From assembly GCA_022072095.1 (NCBI GenBank), contig JAJVIJ010000042.1, forward strand, positions 1 through 46,961: 46,961 nucleotides of DNA. The letters run 5' to 3'. Position numbers and translations under genes: made by a program. This DNA comes from Rhodocyclaceae bacterium. Lineage in GTDB: Bacteria; Pseudomonadota; Gammaproteobacteria; Burkholderiales; Rhodocyclaceae. Every line of letters begins with the position of its first letter. The first letter of the stretch is position 1. Shown here piece by piece: positions 24,009 through 32,569 of this stretch. The notes beneath the pieces were generated by a model. It saw only the letters and a program-made list of their open reading frames with translations. It did not search any database and had not been told where the DNA came from.

Positions 24009-26117
24009 TCAGTCGCGCGTCACGATCAACGCGTCCAGCGCGACCGCGCCCTGACCCGCGGGCAGCACGACGAACGGATTGATGTCGATCGTTTCGATGA
24101 CGTCGGCGTTGGCCGCGGCGAAGCTCGACAGCTGCGCCAGCGCACGCACCAGTGCCGCCTCGTCGGCCGGCGGCGCGCCGCGCAGACCGCGCAGCATCAC
24201 CCGACCCTTGACCTCGTCGATCATCGCGCGCGCCTCGGCCTCGCCGAATGGCGCCACCCGGAAGGCGACGTCCTTGAACGCTTCGACGAACACGCCGCCG
24301 ATGCCGAACATGACGACGGGACCGAACACCGGGTCGCGATTGACGCCGAGAATGGTCTCGACGCCGCCGGTGATCATCTGCGCGACGACGACGCCATCGA
24401 TGCGCGCGTTCGGCTCGGCCTTCCGGACCCGCTGCATGATGGTGTCGAAGCCGGCGCGGACCGCCTCGGCATCGGCGAGCTTGAGCAGCACGCCGCCGAT
24501 ATCCGATTTGTGCTGGATGTCCGGCGACGCGATCTTGAGCACCACCGGAAAGCCGATCTCGGTCGCCTGGCGCGCCGCCTCGTCGGCCGTTTTCGCGACC
24601 ACCTCGCGCGTCATCGGAATGCCGGCGGACATGAGAATTTCCTTCGCCTGCGTTTCATTCAGTGCGCCGCGTTCGACCTTGCGGACACCGGCGGGCAGGC
24701 TGGGCGGCGCATCCAGCGTCTGGGCGCGCGCCTGCTCGCGCGCGAAATGACGCAGCGCCGCCGCCGCACGCACCGCGCGCGTCGGCTCGTCGAATACCAA
24801 CAGGCCTTCCTGCTCGTACATGCGCCGCACCTCCTGGTTCGACAGCATGGACATGATCACCAGCCGGCCCGGATACTTCGCCAGCACCTTGCGCAACTGC
24901 CCGATGATTTCCTGATTGAGGTTCTTGTCCAGGCCGACGCTGGAGAGGAAGCTCACCACCGTGTCGTAGTTGCCGCGCGCGAGCAGCATCTCGAAATTCT
25001 TCTCGAACAGCGACAGGTCGTTCACCAGCTGCGCGGTCATGTCCACCGGGTTGCGCGTGCCGGCAAACGGCAGATATTCCTTGAGCTGACGCTGGGCATC
25101 CTCGGGCATCGGCGCGACGTCGAGGCCGACCTTGGCGGCGACGTCGGCCATGAGCACGCCGACACCGCCGGAGACGGTAACGATGCCCAGGCGATCGGAT
25201 TTCGGCTTCGCGCTCGCGGTCGCACAGGCGTAGGCGACATCGAAGAATTCGTCGATCGAATGCGCCCGATAGACGCCGTACTGGCGGAACAGACCGTCAT
25301 AGACCTGGTCGGCCCCGGCCAGCGAGGCGGTGTGCGACGCCGCCGCCGCGGCGCCGGCATCGGAACTGCCGACCTTCATCACGACTACGGGCTTCTCCTT
25401 GCTGCGCGCATAGGCGAGTGCGTCGATCAGCCGGTCGCGGTCGGTGATGCCCTCGATATAGCCGACGATGACATTGGTGTCGGCGTCATCGGCGTAGTAA
25501 CGCACGCAGTCGGCGAAATCGACGTCGCTCTGATTGCCGGTGGTGATCCACAGATTGAGACCGATGCCGTTCTGGCGCATCAGCGCCAGGCAGAAGCCAC
25601 CGAACGCGCCGCTCTGGGACACCAGACTGATGCGTCCTGGCTTGAGCCCCGAGCCCTCGGCACTGGGGGTAAAGGTGCCCAGGATGCCGCGCCGCACATT
25701 GATGATCCCCATGCAGTTCGGGCCGACCACGCGCATGCCGGTGCGTCGCGACAGCTCCACGATCTGCGCCTGCCAGGCTTCACCCTGCGCGCCGCCCGCC
25801 TCGGCGAATCCCGACGACAGCACGACACAGCCACCGACACCCTTGGCGGCACAGTCCTCCAGCGCGGCCACCACGCCCGGAGCCGGCACCGCGACGATCA
25901 CCAGATCGAGCGGCCCTTCGATGGCGGTCGCGCTCGGATAGGCCTTCAGCCCCTGGATTTCGGGGTAATTCGGATTGATCGGATACAGCGGGCCTTCGAA
26001 ACCCGAACGCTTGATGAAATCCACCGGCCGGCCGCCGATTTTCTTCGGGTCGGCCGAGGCCCCATAGACACCGATGGCGCGCGGATGGAACAGACGTGAC
26101 AGGGGTTGCTTGCTCAT
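24009..26117 (-). CDS. NDP-forming acyl-CoA synthetase (acetate--CoA ligase family)
   Basis: Fused alpha-beta NDP-forming acyl-CoA synthetase, 702 residues from ATG 26117 (GTG 26129 is an alternative with no room for an SD). Order: CoA-binding Rossmann domain (IGVYGASADPKKIGGRPV, VGPNCMGIINV), succinyl-CoA-ligase-like domains (SLVSQSGAFGG, ASHTASLAGADQVYDG with the likely phospho-His) and an ATP-grasp domain (FPVVLKIASPDIQHKSDIGG, IDINPFVV). There is no C-terminal acetyltransferase domain, unlike Pat. It activates or recycles a carboxylic acid through CoA; the acid is unknown. It is the second gene of the operon, flanked by crotonases. Confidence 0.9.
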   Translation of the reverse strand: MSKQPLSRLFHPRAIGVYGASADPKKIGGRPVDFIKRSGFEGPLYPINPNYPEIQGLKAYPSATAIEGPLDLVIVAVPAPGVVAALEDCAAKGVGGCVVLSSGFAEAGGAQGEAWQAQIVELSRRTGMRVVGPNCMGIINVRRGILGTFTPSAEGSGLKPGRISLVSQSGAFGGFCLALMRQNGIGLNLWITTGNQSDVDFADCVRYYADDADTNVIVGYIEGITDRDRLIDALAYARSKEKPVVVMKVGSSDAGAAAAASHTASLAGADQVYDGLFRQYGVYRAHSIDEFFDVAYACATASAKPKSDRLGIVTVSGGVGVLMADVAAKVGLDVAPMPEDAQRQLKEYLPFAGTRNPVDMTAQLVNDLSLFEKNFEMLLARGNYDTVVSFLSSVGLDKNLNQEIIGQLRKVLAKYPGRLVIMSMLSNQEVRRMYEQEGLLVFDEPTRAVRAAAALRHFAREQARAQTLDAPPSLPAGVRKVERGALNETQAKEILMSAGIPMTREVVAKTADEAARQATEIGFPVVLKIASPDIQHKSDIGGVLLKLADAEAVRAGFDTIMQRVRKAEPNARIDGVVVAQMITGGVETILGVNRDPVFGPVVMFGIGGVFVEAFKDVAFRVAPFGEAEARAMIDEVKGRVMLRGLRGAPPADEAALVRALAQLSSFAAANADVIETIDINPFVVLPAGQGAVALDALIVTRD

Positions 26118-26189
26118 CTGAGTGAACACTCCAAACTAAGAAAAATTCGGTATTGAATGGTCGAATGGCGAAACGCGCCGAAAACCCGG

Positions 26190-26996
26190 TCAGCGTCCGC
26201 TCCATCGCGGCTTGCGCTTTTCCAGGAAGGCCTTGGTACCTTCCTGCAGGTCGGCGCTCAGGAACACGACGTTGCTGAACGCACGCATGACGGCAAACGC
26301 CTCCGGGCCCTGGATCTCGTGCGCGGTGACATAAGCCTCCATGCCCACGCGCAAGGCGACCGGGCTGCGGCCCGCCATCTCCTCAGCGATGCGGCGCGCG
26401 CAGGGCAGGATGTCGTCGTCTTCGACCACCTGATGCAGCAGGCCCATCGCCAGCGCCTCGTCGGCGGTGATCACCCGGCCCGTGAGCGCCAGCGCCAGCG
26501 CCTGCCGATAACCCAGCGCATCGATCAACAAGGGGCCGATCACCATCGGGAACAAGCCGAGACGAATCTCGGTGGCACCGAAGCGCGACGACTTGCCGGC
26601 AACGGCGACGTGACACAGCGCCGTGAGCCCCATGCCGCCGCCGAGCGCGTTCCCCTGGATGGCGCCGATCACTGGTTTTTCCAGCGTGCGTCCCAGCTTG
26701 AACAGCTCGGACAGCTGTCTACCCTCTTCGTGCTGATCGGTCGGCGGCTTGCCATAGAGCTTGGAGAACGCATCGAGATCGCCGCCCGCGCAGAAATTCT
26801 TGCCTTCCGCATGCAGCAGGATCACGCGCACCTCCGGATCGGTCTGCGCAGCGCGCAGCTGGGCGCTCAACTCGGCGGCGAGTGGCGCCACCAGGGCATT
26901 GTGCTTTTCTGGCCGGGCGAGGCACAGGTCCAGGATGCCGTCGGCCCGTTGGACACGCACATAGGGGTTGCCTTCGGCTTCGGTCTGCTTCGTCAT
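26190..26996 (-). CDS. Enoyl-CoA hydratase/isomerase family protein
   Basis: Crotonase-fold enzyme of 268 residues from ATG 26996, which has GGAG five bases upstream. Motifs: FCAGGDLDAFSKLYG and QGNALGGGMGLTALCHVAVA (oxyanion hole). ATEIRLGLFPMV has Glu143 in the position of the first catalytic Glu, but the second acidic residue of classic hydratases is replaced (Met/Val), so activity may differ from crotonase. It is the first gene of the ligase/CoA-transferase operon, 72 bases before the ligase gene, and divergent from ruvB. Confidence 0.9.
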   Translation of the reverse strand: MTKQTEAEGNPYVRVQRADGILDLCLARPEKHNALVAPLAAELSAQLRAAQTDPEVRVILLHAEGKNFCAGGDLDAFSKLYGKPPTDQHEEGRQLSELFKLGRTLEKPVIGAIQGNALGGGMGLTALCHVAVAGKSSRFGATEIRLGLFPMVIGPLLIDALGYRQALALALTGRVITADEALAMGLLHQVVEDDDILPCARRIAEEMAGRSPVALRVGMEAYVTAHEIQGPEAFAVMRAFSNVVFLSADLQEGTKAFLEKRKPRWSGR

Positions 26997-27213
26997 GTGT
27001 CTCCATCCTGTTGTTATTCGGCCCTGTCCGACAGGGCTTCCATGCCTGCGAACCTTAGCATGACACGCGCGGGTACGCGACACCCGGGCGTCGATTGTCC
27101 GTACAAGCGGCAGTGCGTCGGTGCGCGCGCTTGGCTTGAAACCGGTGGCCGGACATATCGTTGCGGAACGACTCTCCCGGCCGCGCGCAAGCTCGGCTAC
27201 ACTGCCCCCGATC

Positions 27214-28269
27214 ATGAGCGTACACACCGAATCGTTCGACGATCGCCTGATCTCGCCGGCGCGTTCGCCTCGCGACGAGGACGGCGTCGAACGTGCGCTG
27301 CGTCCGAAGCGGCTCGCCGACTACATCGGCCAGGCGCGCATCCGCGAGCAGCTGGCGATCTTCATCGCGGCTGCCCGGAGCCGGCGCGAAGCGCTGGATC
27401 ACGTGCTGTTGTTCGGGCCGCCCGGCTTGGGCAAGACAACGCTCGCGCACATCGTCGCGCACGAGCTGGGCGTGGGCCTGCGCCAGACCTCCGGGCCGGT
27501 GCTGGAGCGCGCCGGCGACCTCGCCGCACTGCTGACCAATCTCGAACCGCACGATGTATTGTTCATCGACGAGATTCACCGGCTGGCACCGGCGGTCGAG
27601 GAGATCCTGTATCCGGCGCTCGAGGATTTTCAGCTCGACATCATGATCGGGGAAGGCCCCGCCGCACGTTCGGTGAAGCTGGATCTGCCGCCCTTCACGC
27701 TGGTGGGCGCGACCACGCGCGCCGGCATGCTGACCAACCCGCTGCGCGACCGCTTCGGCATCGTCGCCCGGCTGGAATTCTATGCGCCCGGGGAACTGGC
27801 CGAGATCGTGACGCGCTCGGCGCAGCTGCTCGATCTCGCGATCGTCGCGGAAGGCGCCCATGAGATCGCGCGGCGCGCGCGCGGCACACCGCGGATCGCC
27901 AACCGCCTCCTGCGGCGCTGCCGCGATTATGCCGAGGTCCGTGCCGACGGCCGCATCACGCGCGAGGTGGCCGACGCGGCGCTGTCGATGCTGGAAGTGG
28001 ATGCGCTCGGGCTGGATGTCATGGATCGCAAGCTGTTGCACGCCATCCTGGATCGGTTCGCCGGCGGACCGGTCGGGCTGGACAACCTCGCCGCGGCCAT
28101 CGGCGAGGCGCGCGACACGATCGAGGACGTGCTCGAACCCTATCTGATCCAGCAGGGCTATCTCGCGCGCACACCGCGTGGGCGCGTGGCGATGCCGGCC
28201 ATCTGGACTCACTTCGGGCTGAGCGCACCGCAGACCGGGACGGGCGAGCTTTGGGATGGCGAGCGCTGA
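27214..28269 (+). CDS. ruvB: Holliday junction branch migration helicase RuvB
   Basis: AAA+ motor that drives Holliday junction branch migration with RuvA, 351 residues from ATG 27214. Walker [10 protein letters not shown] (68-76), Walker [11 protein letters not shown], sensor [10 protein letters not shown], the TNPLRDRFG arginine-finger region and the C-terminal winged helix ([17 protein letters not shown]) are intact. The open frame continues upstream to 27121, but that part is not RuvB. No SD precedes the ATG, while TACACT lies ten bases upstream. ruvC and ruvA, usually directly upstream, are absent here. Confidence 0.97.
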   Translation: MSVHTESFDDRLISPARSPRDEDGVERALRPKRLADYIGQARIREQLAIFIAAARSRREALDHVLLFGPPGLGKTTLAHIVAHELGVGLRQTSGPVLERAGDLAALLTNLEPHDVLFIDEIHRLAPAVEEILYPALEDFQLDIMIGEGPAARSVKLDLPPFTLVGATTRAGMLTNPLRDRFGIVARLEFYAPGELAEIVTRSAQLLDLAIVAEGAHEIARRARGTPRIANRLLRRCRDYAEVRADGRITREVADAALSMLEVDALGLDVMDRKLLHAILDRFAGGPVGLDNLAAAIGEARDTIEDVLEPYLIQQGYLARTPRGRVAMPAIWTHFGLSAPQTGTGELWDGER

Positions 28270-28285
28270 GCGCCGAGCGGCCGCG

Positions 28286-28291
28286 TAGAAT
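28286..28291 (+). promoter_or_regulatory. Candidate -10 box upstream of ybgC
   Basis: TAGAAT six bases before the ybgC ATG. If used, the transcript would start at or next to the start codon. A GGAG overlaps the same spacer and could equally be a ribosome binding site for co-transcription with ruvB. Confidence 0.3.
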
Positions 28292-28297
28292 CGGAGC

Positions 28298-28726
28298 ATG
28301 TCTGAAGCCCGGACCGCATCGGTCTTCTCCTGGCCCGTACGCGTCTATTACGAAGACACGGATGCGGCGGGGATCGTCTATTACGCGAGCTATCTGCGCT
28401 TTCTTGAACGCGCGCGCAGCGAATGGCTGCGCACGCTCGGTGTCGAACAGGGCGGGCTCGCGCACGCGCAGCGGATCGCTTTTGCGGTCACGCGCGTGGA
28501 GGCGGATTATCTGCGGCCGGCACGTCTGGACGACGCACTGGACGTGACGGTGGCGGTCGAGGAACTGGGGCGCGCACGCGTACGCTTTGCCCAGACGGTA
28601 TTGCGTCGGCACGAGACCTTGCTGCGCGCGCGCATCGAGGTCGCCTGCCTGGACGCCGCGCGCATGCTGCCGACCGGCATTCCCGCGGAGCTGAGGCGTC
28701 GCATGGCGTCATCGTCCATATCTTGA
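28298..28726 (+). CDS. ybgC: Tol-Pal system acyl-CoA thioesterase YbgC
   Basis: Hot-dog-fold acyl-CoA thioesterase associated with the Tol-Pal cluster, 142 residues. YYEDTDAAGIVYYASYLRFL carries the catalytic Asp22; the His found in the E. coli motif is Tyr29 here, a substitution seen in other members. FAVTRVEADYLRPARLDD and LLRARIEVACLD complete the 4HBT domain. It is followed 12 bases later by tolQ, the standard first gene of the cluster. Confidence 0.95.
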   Translation: MSEARTASVFSWPVRVYYEDTDAAGIVYYASYLRFLERARSEWLRTLGVEQGGLAHAQRIAFAVTRVEADYLRPARLDDALDVTVAVEELGRARVRFAQTVLRRHETLLRARIEVACLDAARMLPTGIPAELRRRMASSSIS

Positions 28727-28738
28727 GGAGGGGCCGAA

Positions 28739-29425
28739 TTGGGGGCCGATCAACTGGGAACCGATCTCGCGATACTGGAACTGATCGCCAACGCCAGTCT
28801 CGTGGTCAAGGCGGTGATGGCGCTGCTGCTCGTGGTCTCGTTCATGTCCTGGTACTGGATTTTTCGCAAGGCATTCGCGATACGCGACGCCCGCACCAAG
28901 ACCGACAAGTTCGAGCTGGCGTTCTGGAGCGGCGGCGAGCTGAACGCGCTCTACCAGAGCGCGAACAACAACCGTCACATGGCCGGTGGCATGGAGCGCA
29001 TGTTCGCGGCCGGCTACGGCGAGTTCGCCAAGCTGCGCAACCAGCGTGTGCAGGACGGCTCGGCGATCGTCGACGGCGCCCGACGCGCGATGCGTGCCAG
29101 CTACCAGCGGGAACTCGACGATCTCGAATCGCATCTCGCCTTCCTGGCCTCGGTCGGTTCGGTCAGCCCCTACGTCGGCCTGTTCGGCACCGTATGGGGC
29201 ATCATGAACGCGTTCCGCGGACTCGCGAATGTCGGCCAGGCGACGCTGGGACATGTCGCGCCGGGCATTGCCGAGGCGCTGGTCGCCACCGCGATCGGCC
29301 TGTTCGCGGCGATTCCGGCCGTGGTTGCCTACAACCGCTTCGCGCACGACATCGACCGCCTGTCGACGCGCTGGGAAAGCTTTCTGGAAGAGTTCTCGAA
29401 CATCCTGCAACGACAGCTACGCTGA
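28739..29425 (+). CDS. tolQ: Tol-Pal proton channel subunit TolQ
   Basis: Inner-membrane MotA/ExbB-family subunit of the TolQR motor that energises outer-membrane constriction, 228 residues. Three membrane segments are visible (about 16-38, 135-157, 172-194), with FLASVGSVSPYVGLFGTVW and EALVATAIGLFAAIPAV as signatures. The start is TTG 28739 (reads MGADQLGTDLAI): a strong GAGGAGG sits at the right distance and there is no ATG nearby. It is the first of tolQRAB-pal. Confidence 0.96.
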   Translation: MGADQLGTDLAILELIANASLVVKAVMALLLVVSFMSWYWIFRKAFAIRDARTKTDKFELAFWSGGELNALYQSANNNRHMAGGMERMFAAGYGEFAKLRNQRVQDGSAIVDGARRAMRASYQRELDDLESHLAFLASVGSVSPYVGLFGTVWGIMNAFRGLANVGQATLGHVAPGIAEALVATAIGLFAAIPAVVAYNRFAHDIDRLSTRWESFLEEFSNILQRQLR

Positions 29426-29437
29426 GGACGCCGGCCG

Positions 29438-29830
29438 ATGCGCCAACGCCGCCTGATGAATCAGATCAATGTCGTGCCCTATATCGACGTGATGCTGGTG
29501 CTGCTGGTGATCTTCATGGTCACCGCGCCGATGATCCAGACCGGCACCGTGGCCTTGCCCAGCGTCGGTGAGGCCGGCGCCACGCCCAGCGCGCCGCTGG
29601 AAATCACCGTGCATGGCGACCGGCACCTCACCTTGCGCGACCGCGCGGCGCGCGGCGAAGCCGTGCCGGTGACCGCCGCGCAGCTCGCGACACGCAGCTA
29701 CCGGCCCGAGCAAGCGGTCCTGATTGCCGGCGATAAGGACGTCCCTTACGAGGCGATCCTCGAGGTCATGAGCATTCTGCAGCAGGCCCGGGTCGCGAAA
29801 ATCGGCCTGCTGGTCAAGCCCAGGTCATGA
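29438..29830 (+). CDS. tolR: Tol-Pal proton channel subunit TolR
   Basis: ExbD/TolR protein, 130 residues. The single transmembrane helix contains NVVPYIDVMLVLLVIFMVTA with the proton-carrying Asp17. The periplasmic domain ends with VLIAGDKDVPYEAILEVMS and IGLLVKP as in TolR. GAGGA lies upstream, and the stop overlaps the tolA ATG (ATGA), implying coupled translation. Confidence 0.96.
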   Translation: MRQRRLMNQINVVPYIDVMLVLLVIFMVTAPMIQTGTVALPSVGEAGATPSAPLEITVHGDRHLTLRDRAARGEAVPVTAAQLATRSYRPEQAVLIAGDKDVPYEAILEVMSILQQARVAKIGLLVKPRS

Positions 29831-30633
29831 CGGCCACACTGTCACACCTGCCCCAGCCGGTCGAGGCCGGCAAGTGGCGGGCGGCGCTGCTCGCCGCGGC
29901 TGTACATGGCCTGCTCGGTGCGCTGCTGGTCTGGGGGGTGCGCTGGCAGCACGTGGCACCAACCGCGGTCAGTGTCGAATTGATTGCCCCGGTTTCCCCG
30001 GCCCAGCCATCCACGCCTGTGCCGGCTCCGCCCAGACCCCCTGAGCCGATGGCCAAGCCCGAGCCTGCGCCGCCGTCGCTCCCGAAAGCGGACATCCCGA
30101 TCGCCCCAACACCGAAAGCGGACAAGAAGGAAGCCAGACCCGAGCCGGCGAAGCCGGCGCGGGACGCGAGCAAGCCAAAATCCGCTCCCGTAGCGCCGGT
30201 TGAGAGTCGGCGCGAGACGGATGCCGAGCGGCGCCTGATCGAGCAGGCACTGCAACAGGAGCAGCGTCAGTTGCTCGCGCAGCAGGCTGCACTGGAGGCG
30301 TCGCGGCTGCGCGCGCAGCAGGTGCAGCAGCAGACTGCGGCGGCGCACGAGCGCTTGATGAGCGAATACGTGGGCCGTATCGCCGCCAAGGTCCGCGGCA
30401 ACATCGTGCTGCCGCCCGGCGTCGTCGGCAATCCGGAGGCCATTTTCCAGGTGACGCAGTTGCCCAGCGGCGAGGTCATCGAAGTCCGGCTGCGACAGTC
30501 GACCGGCCATCCGGCGCTGGACGCGGCCATCGAACGCGCGCTGCTCAAATCCAGCCCCTTGCCCCGACCGCCGCGCGCGGAGCTGTTCGAGCGGGTACTG
30601 AATCTCAAGGTCCGGCCGCTGGCCGAGCCCTGA
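29827..30633 (+). CDS. tolA: Tol-Pal trans-periplasmic protein TolA
   Basis: Protein linking the TolQR motor to TolB/Pal, 268 residues. N-terminal membrane anchor (AALLAAAVHGLLGALLVWGV, about 19-38), then a Pro/Lys-rich linker (PAPPRPPEPMAKPEPAPP), a helical Gln/Ala-rich coiled coil (about 125-180) and a TolA/TonB-like C-terminal domain (YVGRIAAKVRGNIVLPPG, STGHPALDAAIERALLKSSP). The central helix is shorter than the E. coli domain II, so the protein spans less distance if fully extended. ATG overlaps the tolR stop. Confidence 0.93.
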   Translation: MTATLSHLPQPVEAGKWRAALLAAAVHGLLGALLVWGVRWQHVAPTAVSVELIAPVSPAQPSTPVPAPPRPPEPMAKPEPAPPSLPKADIPIAPTPKADKKEARPEPAKPARDASKPKSAPVAPVESRRETDAERRLIEQALQQEQRQLLAQQAALEASRLRAQQVQQQTAAAHERLMSEYVGRIAAKVRGNIVLPPGVVGNPEAIFQVTQLPSGEVIEVRLRQSTGHPALDAAIERALLKSSPLPRPPRAELFERVLNLKVRPLAEP

Positions 30634-30645
30634 GTGGCCGAGGGC

Positions 30646-30651
30646 TATAAT
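30646..30651 (+). promoter_or_regulatory. Candidate -10 box directly upstream of tolB
   Basis: A perfect TATAAT seven bases before the ATG at 30659, in the tolA-tolB gap, suggesting an internal promoter giving a leaderless or near-leaderless tolB transcript. No strong -35 element is visible. Confidence 0.4.
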
Positions 30652-30658
30652 CGTGCGC

Positions 30659-31969
30659 ATGAGTTTGTCACTACCAGGCCGCCTGCTCGCTGTGATGCGT
30701 GCGCAGCGCTGGCTCGCGTGGCTTGTGTGGCTCGCGTGTCTGGCGTTGAGCCCACGGGGCCACGCCCAGCTCAACATCGAGATCAGCGGCGCCGGCGCAA
30801 ACCGGATTCCGATCGCGGTCACGGCCTTCGTCGGCGACTCGGCGGGCGAAAGCCTGAGCGGCATCGTGCGCGCCGATCTCGAGCGCTCGGGCCTGTTCCG
30901 TCTGATCGATGCTGGCACGCTGCCCGTCGGCGAACAGACCGCGGTCGATGCCAGCTGGAAGAACCGCGGCGCCGACGCGCTCGTCAGCGGCACGCTGTTC
31001 GCGGCCGGCGCCGGCCGCAGCGAAGTGCGCTTCCGTGTCTACGATGTTGCCCGCGATACCGCGCTGGGCAGCATGGCAATCGGCTACGCGCGCGAACAAT
31101 GGCGGCTGGGCGGTCATCGCGTCGCCGATTTCGTCTTCGAAAAACTGCTCGGCGAGCGCGGCGTCTTTTCGACGCGCATCGCCTATGTCGCCAAGGTGGG
31201 CGGTCGCTATGAGCTGCAAGTCGCCGACGCCGACGGCCAGAATGCGCAGACGGCGCTGCGATCGATGGAGCCGATCATCTCGCCGGCCTGGAGCCCCGAT
31301 GGCACCCGGCTCGCGTACGTGTCGTTCGAACGCAAGAAGCCGATCGTCTACGTGCACCAGCTGAGCACCGGCCAGCGTCAGGTGGTGGCCAACTTTCGCG
31401 GTTCGAACAGCGCCCCGTCATGGAGCCCGGATGGTCGCCGGCTCGCGCTCGTGCTCACCAAGGACGGCGGTTCGCAGATTTACGTGATCAACGCCGACGG
31501 CTCGACCCCGATCCGGATCACCAACTCGTCGGGCATCGATACCGAACCGCAGTTCTCGGCGGACGGGCAATGGTTGTACTTCACCTCCGACCGTGGCGGC
31601 AGCCCGCAGATCTATCGTGTTGCGGCCACCGGCGGCACGCCCGAGCGCATCAGCTTCGAGGGCAACTACAACGTCACGCCGCGGCCGTCGCCGGACGGAA
31701 AGTCGCTGGCCTTCGTGACGCGCCAGGGCGGCCGCTTCCAGATCGCACTGCTGGATCTCGCCACGCGCCAGACGCAGATCCTGACCGATTCCCAAAAGGA
31801 CGAATCACCGAGCTTCGCGCCCAATGGCCGATCGCTGATCTACGCCACCGAAATCGGCGGCCGCGGCGTGCTGGCCACGGTTTCGAGCGACGGCCGCGTG
31901 AAGCAGCGCCTGTCGGCACAGGCCGGTGATATCCGAGAGCCCGCGTGGGGCCCCTACCCGCGCTTCTGA
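30659..31969 (+). CDS. tolB: Tol-Pal periplasmic beta-propeller protein TolB
   Basis: Periplasmic protein binding Pal and TolA, 436 residues from ATG 30659 (a GTG two codons earlier is possible). A Sec signal peptide (LAWLVWLACLALSPRGHA) is followed by the N-terminal domain (LNIEISGAGANRIPIAVTAF) and a six-bladed propeller with repeated PAWSPDGTRLAYVS, PSWSPDGRRLALVL, PQFSADGQWLYFTSDRGG and PRPSPDGKSLAFVT motifs. The ATG choice fits the TATAAT immediately upstream. Confidence 0.96.
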   Translation: MSLSLPGRLLAVMRAQRWLAWLVWLACLALSPRGHAQLNIEISGAGANRIPIAVTAFVGDSAGESLSGIVRADLERSGLFRLIDAGTLPVGEQTAVDASWKNRGADALVSGTLFAAGAGRSEVRFRVYDVARDTALGSMAIGYAREQWRLGGHRVADFVFEKLLGERGVFSTRIAYVAKVGGRYELQVADADGQNAQTALRSMEPIISPAWSPDGTRLAYVSFERKKPIVYVHQLSTGQRQVVANFRGSNSAPSWSPDGRRLALVLTKDGGSQIYVINADGSTPIRITNSSGIDTEPQFSADGQWLYFTSDRGGSPQIYRVAATGGTPERISFEGNYNVTPRPSPDGKSLAFVTRQGGRFQIALLDLATRQTQILTDSQKDESPSFAPNGRSLIYATEIGGRGVLATVSSDGRVKQRLSAQAGDIREPAWGPYPRF

Positions 31970-31992
31970 TCCCCAACCCAGAGGACTGCACT

Positions 31993-32565
31993 ATGCGCAG
32001 AGAGCTGTTGTCGACGTCGTTGATGCTCGCAGGCATCGCCCTGATCGCGGGCTGCACCTCGACGCCGGTCGGGCCGGAGCAAGCCGCCGCCGGCGTCGAA
32101 GATCGCACCCCGGGCGCCGGCACACCGCAAGCCGTCGCCCCACCGGACCGCGGTCGCGTGACCCCGGTGACGCCGGAGCCGCAGAAAGGATCGCCGCTGG
32201 CCGAACTGCGCGACCCGCGCAGCATCCTGTCCAAGCGCAGCGTCTTTTTCGATTACGACGATTTCACCGTGCGTGGCGAATTCAATCCGCTGATCGAGGC
32301 ACACGCCAAGTTCCTCGGCAGCCATCAGGACATCAAGATGCTGATCCAGGGCAACACCGACGAACGCGGCTCGCGCGAGTACAACCTGGCACTGGGGCAA
32401 AAGCGGGCCGATGCGGTCAAGCGGGCGCTGATGCTGATGGGCGCCAAGGAGGCGGCGATCGAAACCGTCAGCCTGGGCGAGGAGAAGCCGCGCGAGGCCT
32501 GCTCGGAGGAGCGCTGCTGGAAGGAAAACCGGCGCGCGGACATGCTCTACTCCGGCGAGTTCTGA
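31993..32565 (+). CDS. pal: Peptidoglycan-associated lipoprotein Pal
   Basis: Outer-membrane lipoprotein that tethers the membrane to peptidoglycan, 190 residues. Lipobox LIAGC with Cys21; then a Pro-rich linker, and an OmpA-like domain: SVFFDYDDFTVRGEF, ILIQGNTDERGSREYNLALG-type binding segment (seen as IQGNTDERGSREYNLALG) and RKENRRADM-like C terminus (KENRRADMLYSGEF). AGAGGA precedes the ATG. The extra Cys pair in EACSEERCWKEN is common in related species. Confidence 0.96.
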   Translation: MRRELLSTSLMLAGIALIAGCTSTPVGPEQAAAGVEDRTPGAGTPQAVAPPDRGRVTPVTPEPQKGSPLAELRDPRSILSKRSVFFDYDDFTVRGEFNPLIEAHAKFLGSHQDIKMLIQGNTDERGSREYNLALGQKRADAVKRALMLMGAKEAAIETVSLGEEKPREACSEERCWKENRRADMLYSGEF

Positions 32566-32569
32566 GGCA

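Noticed and set aside
23892-26099. 735-codon plus-strand open frame
   Set aside because: Antisense to the NDP-forming acyl-CoA synthetase; composition of a codon-bias shadow.
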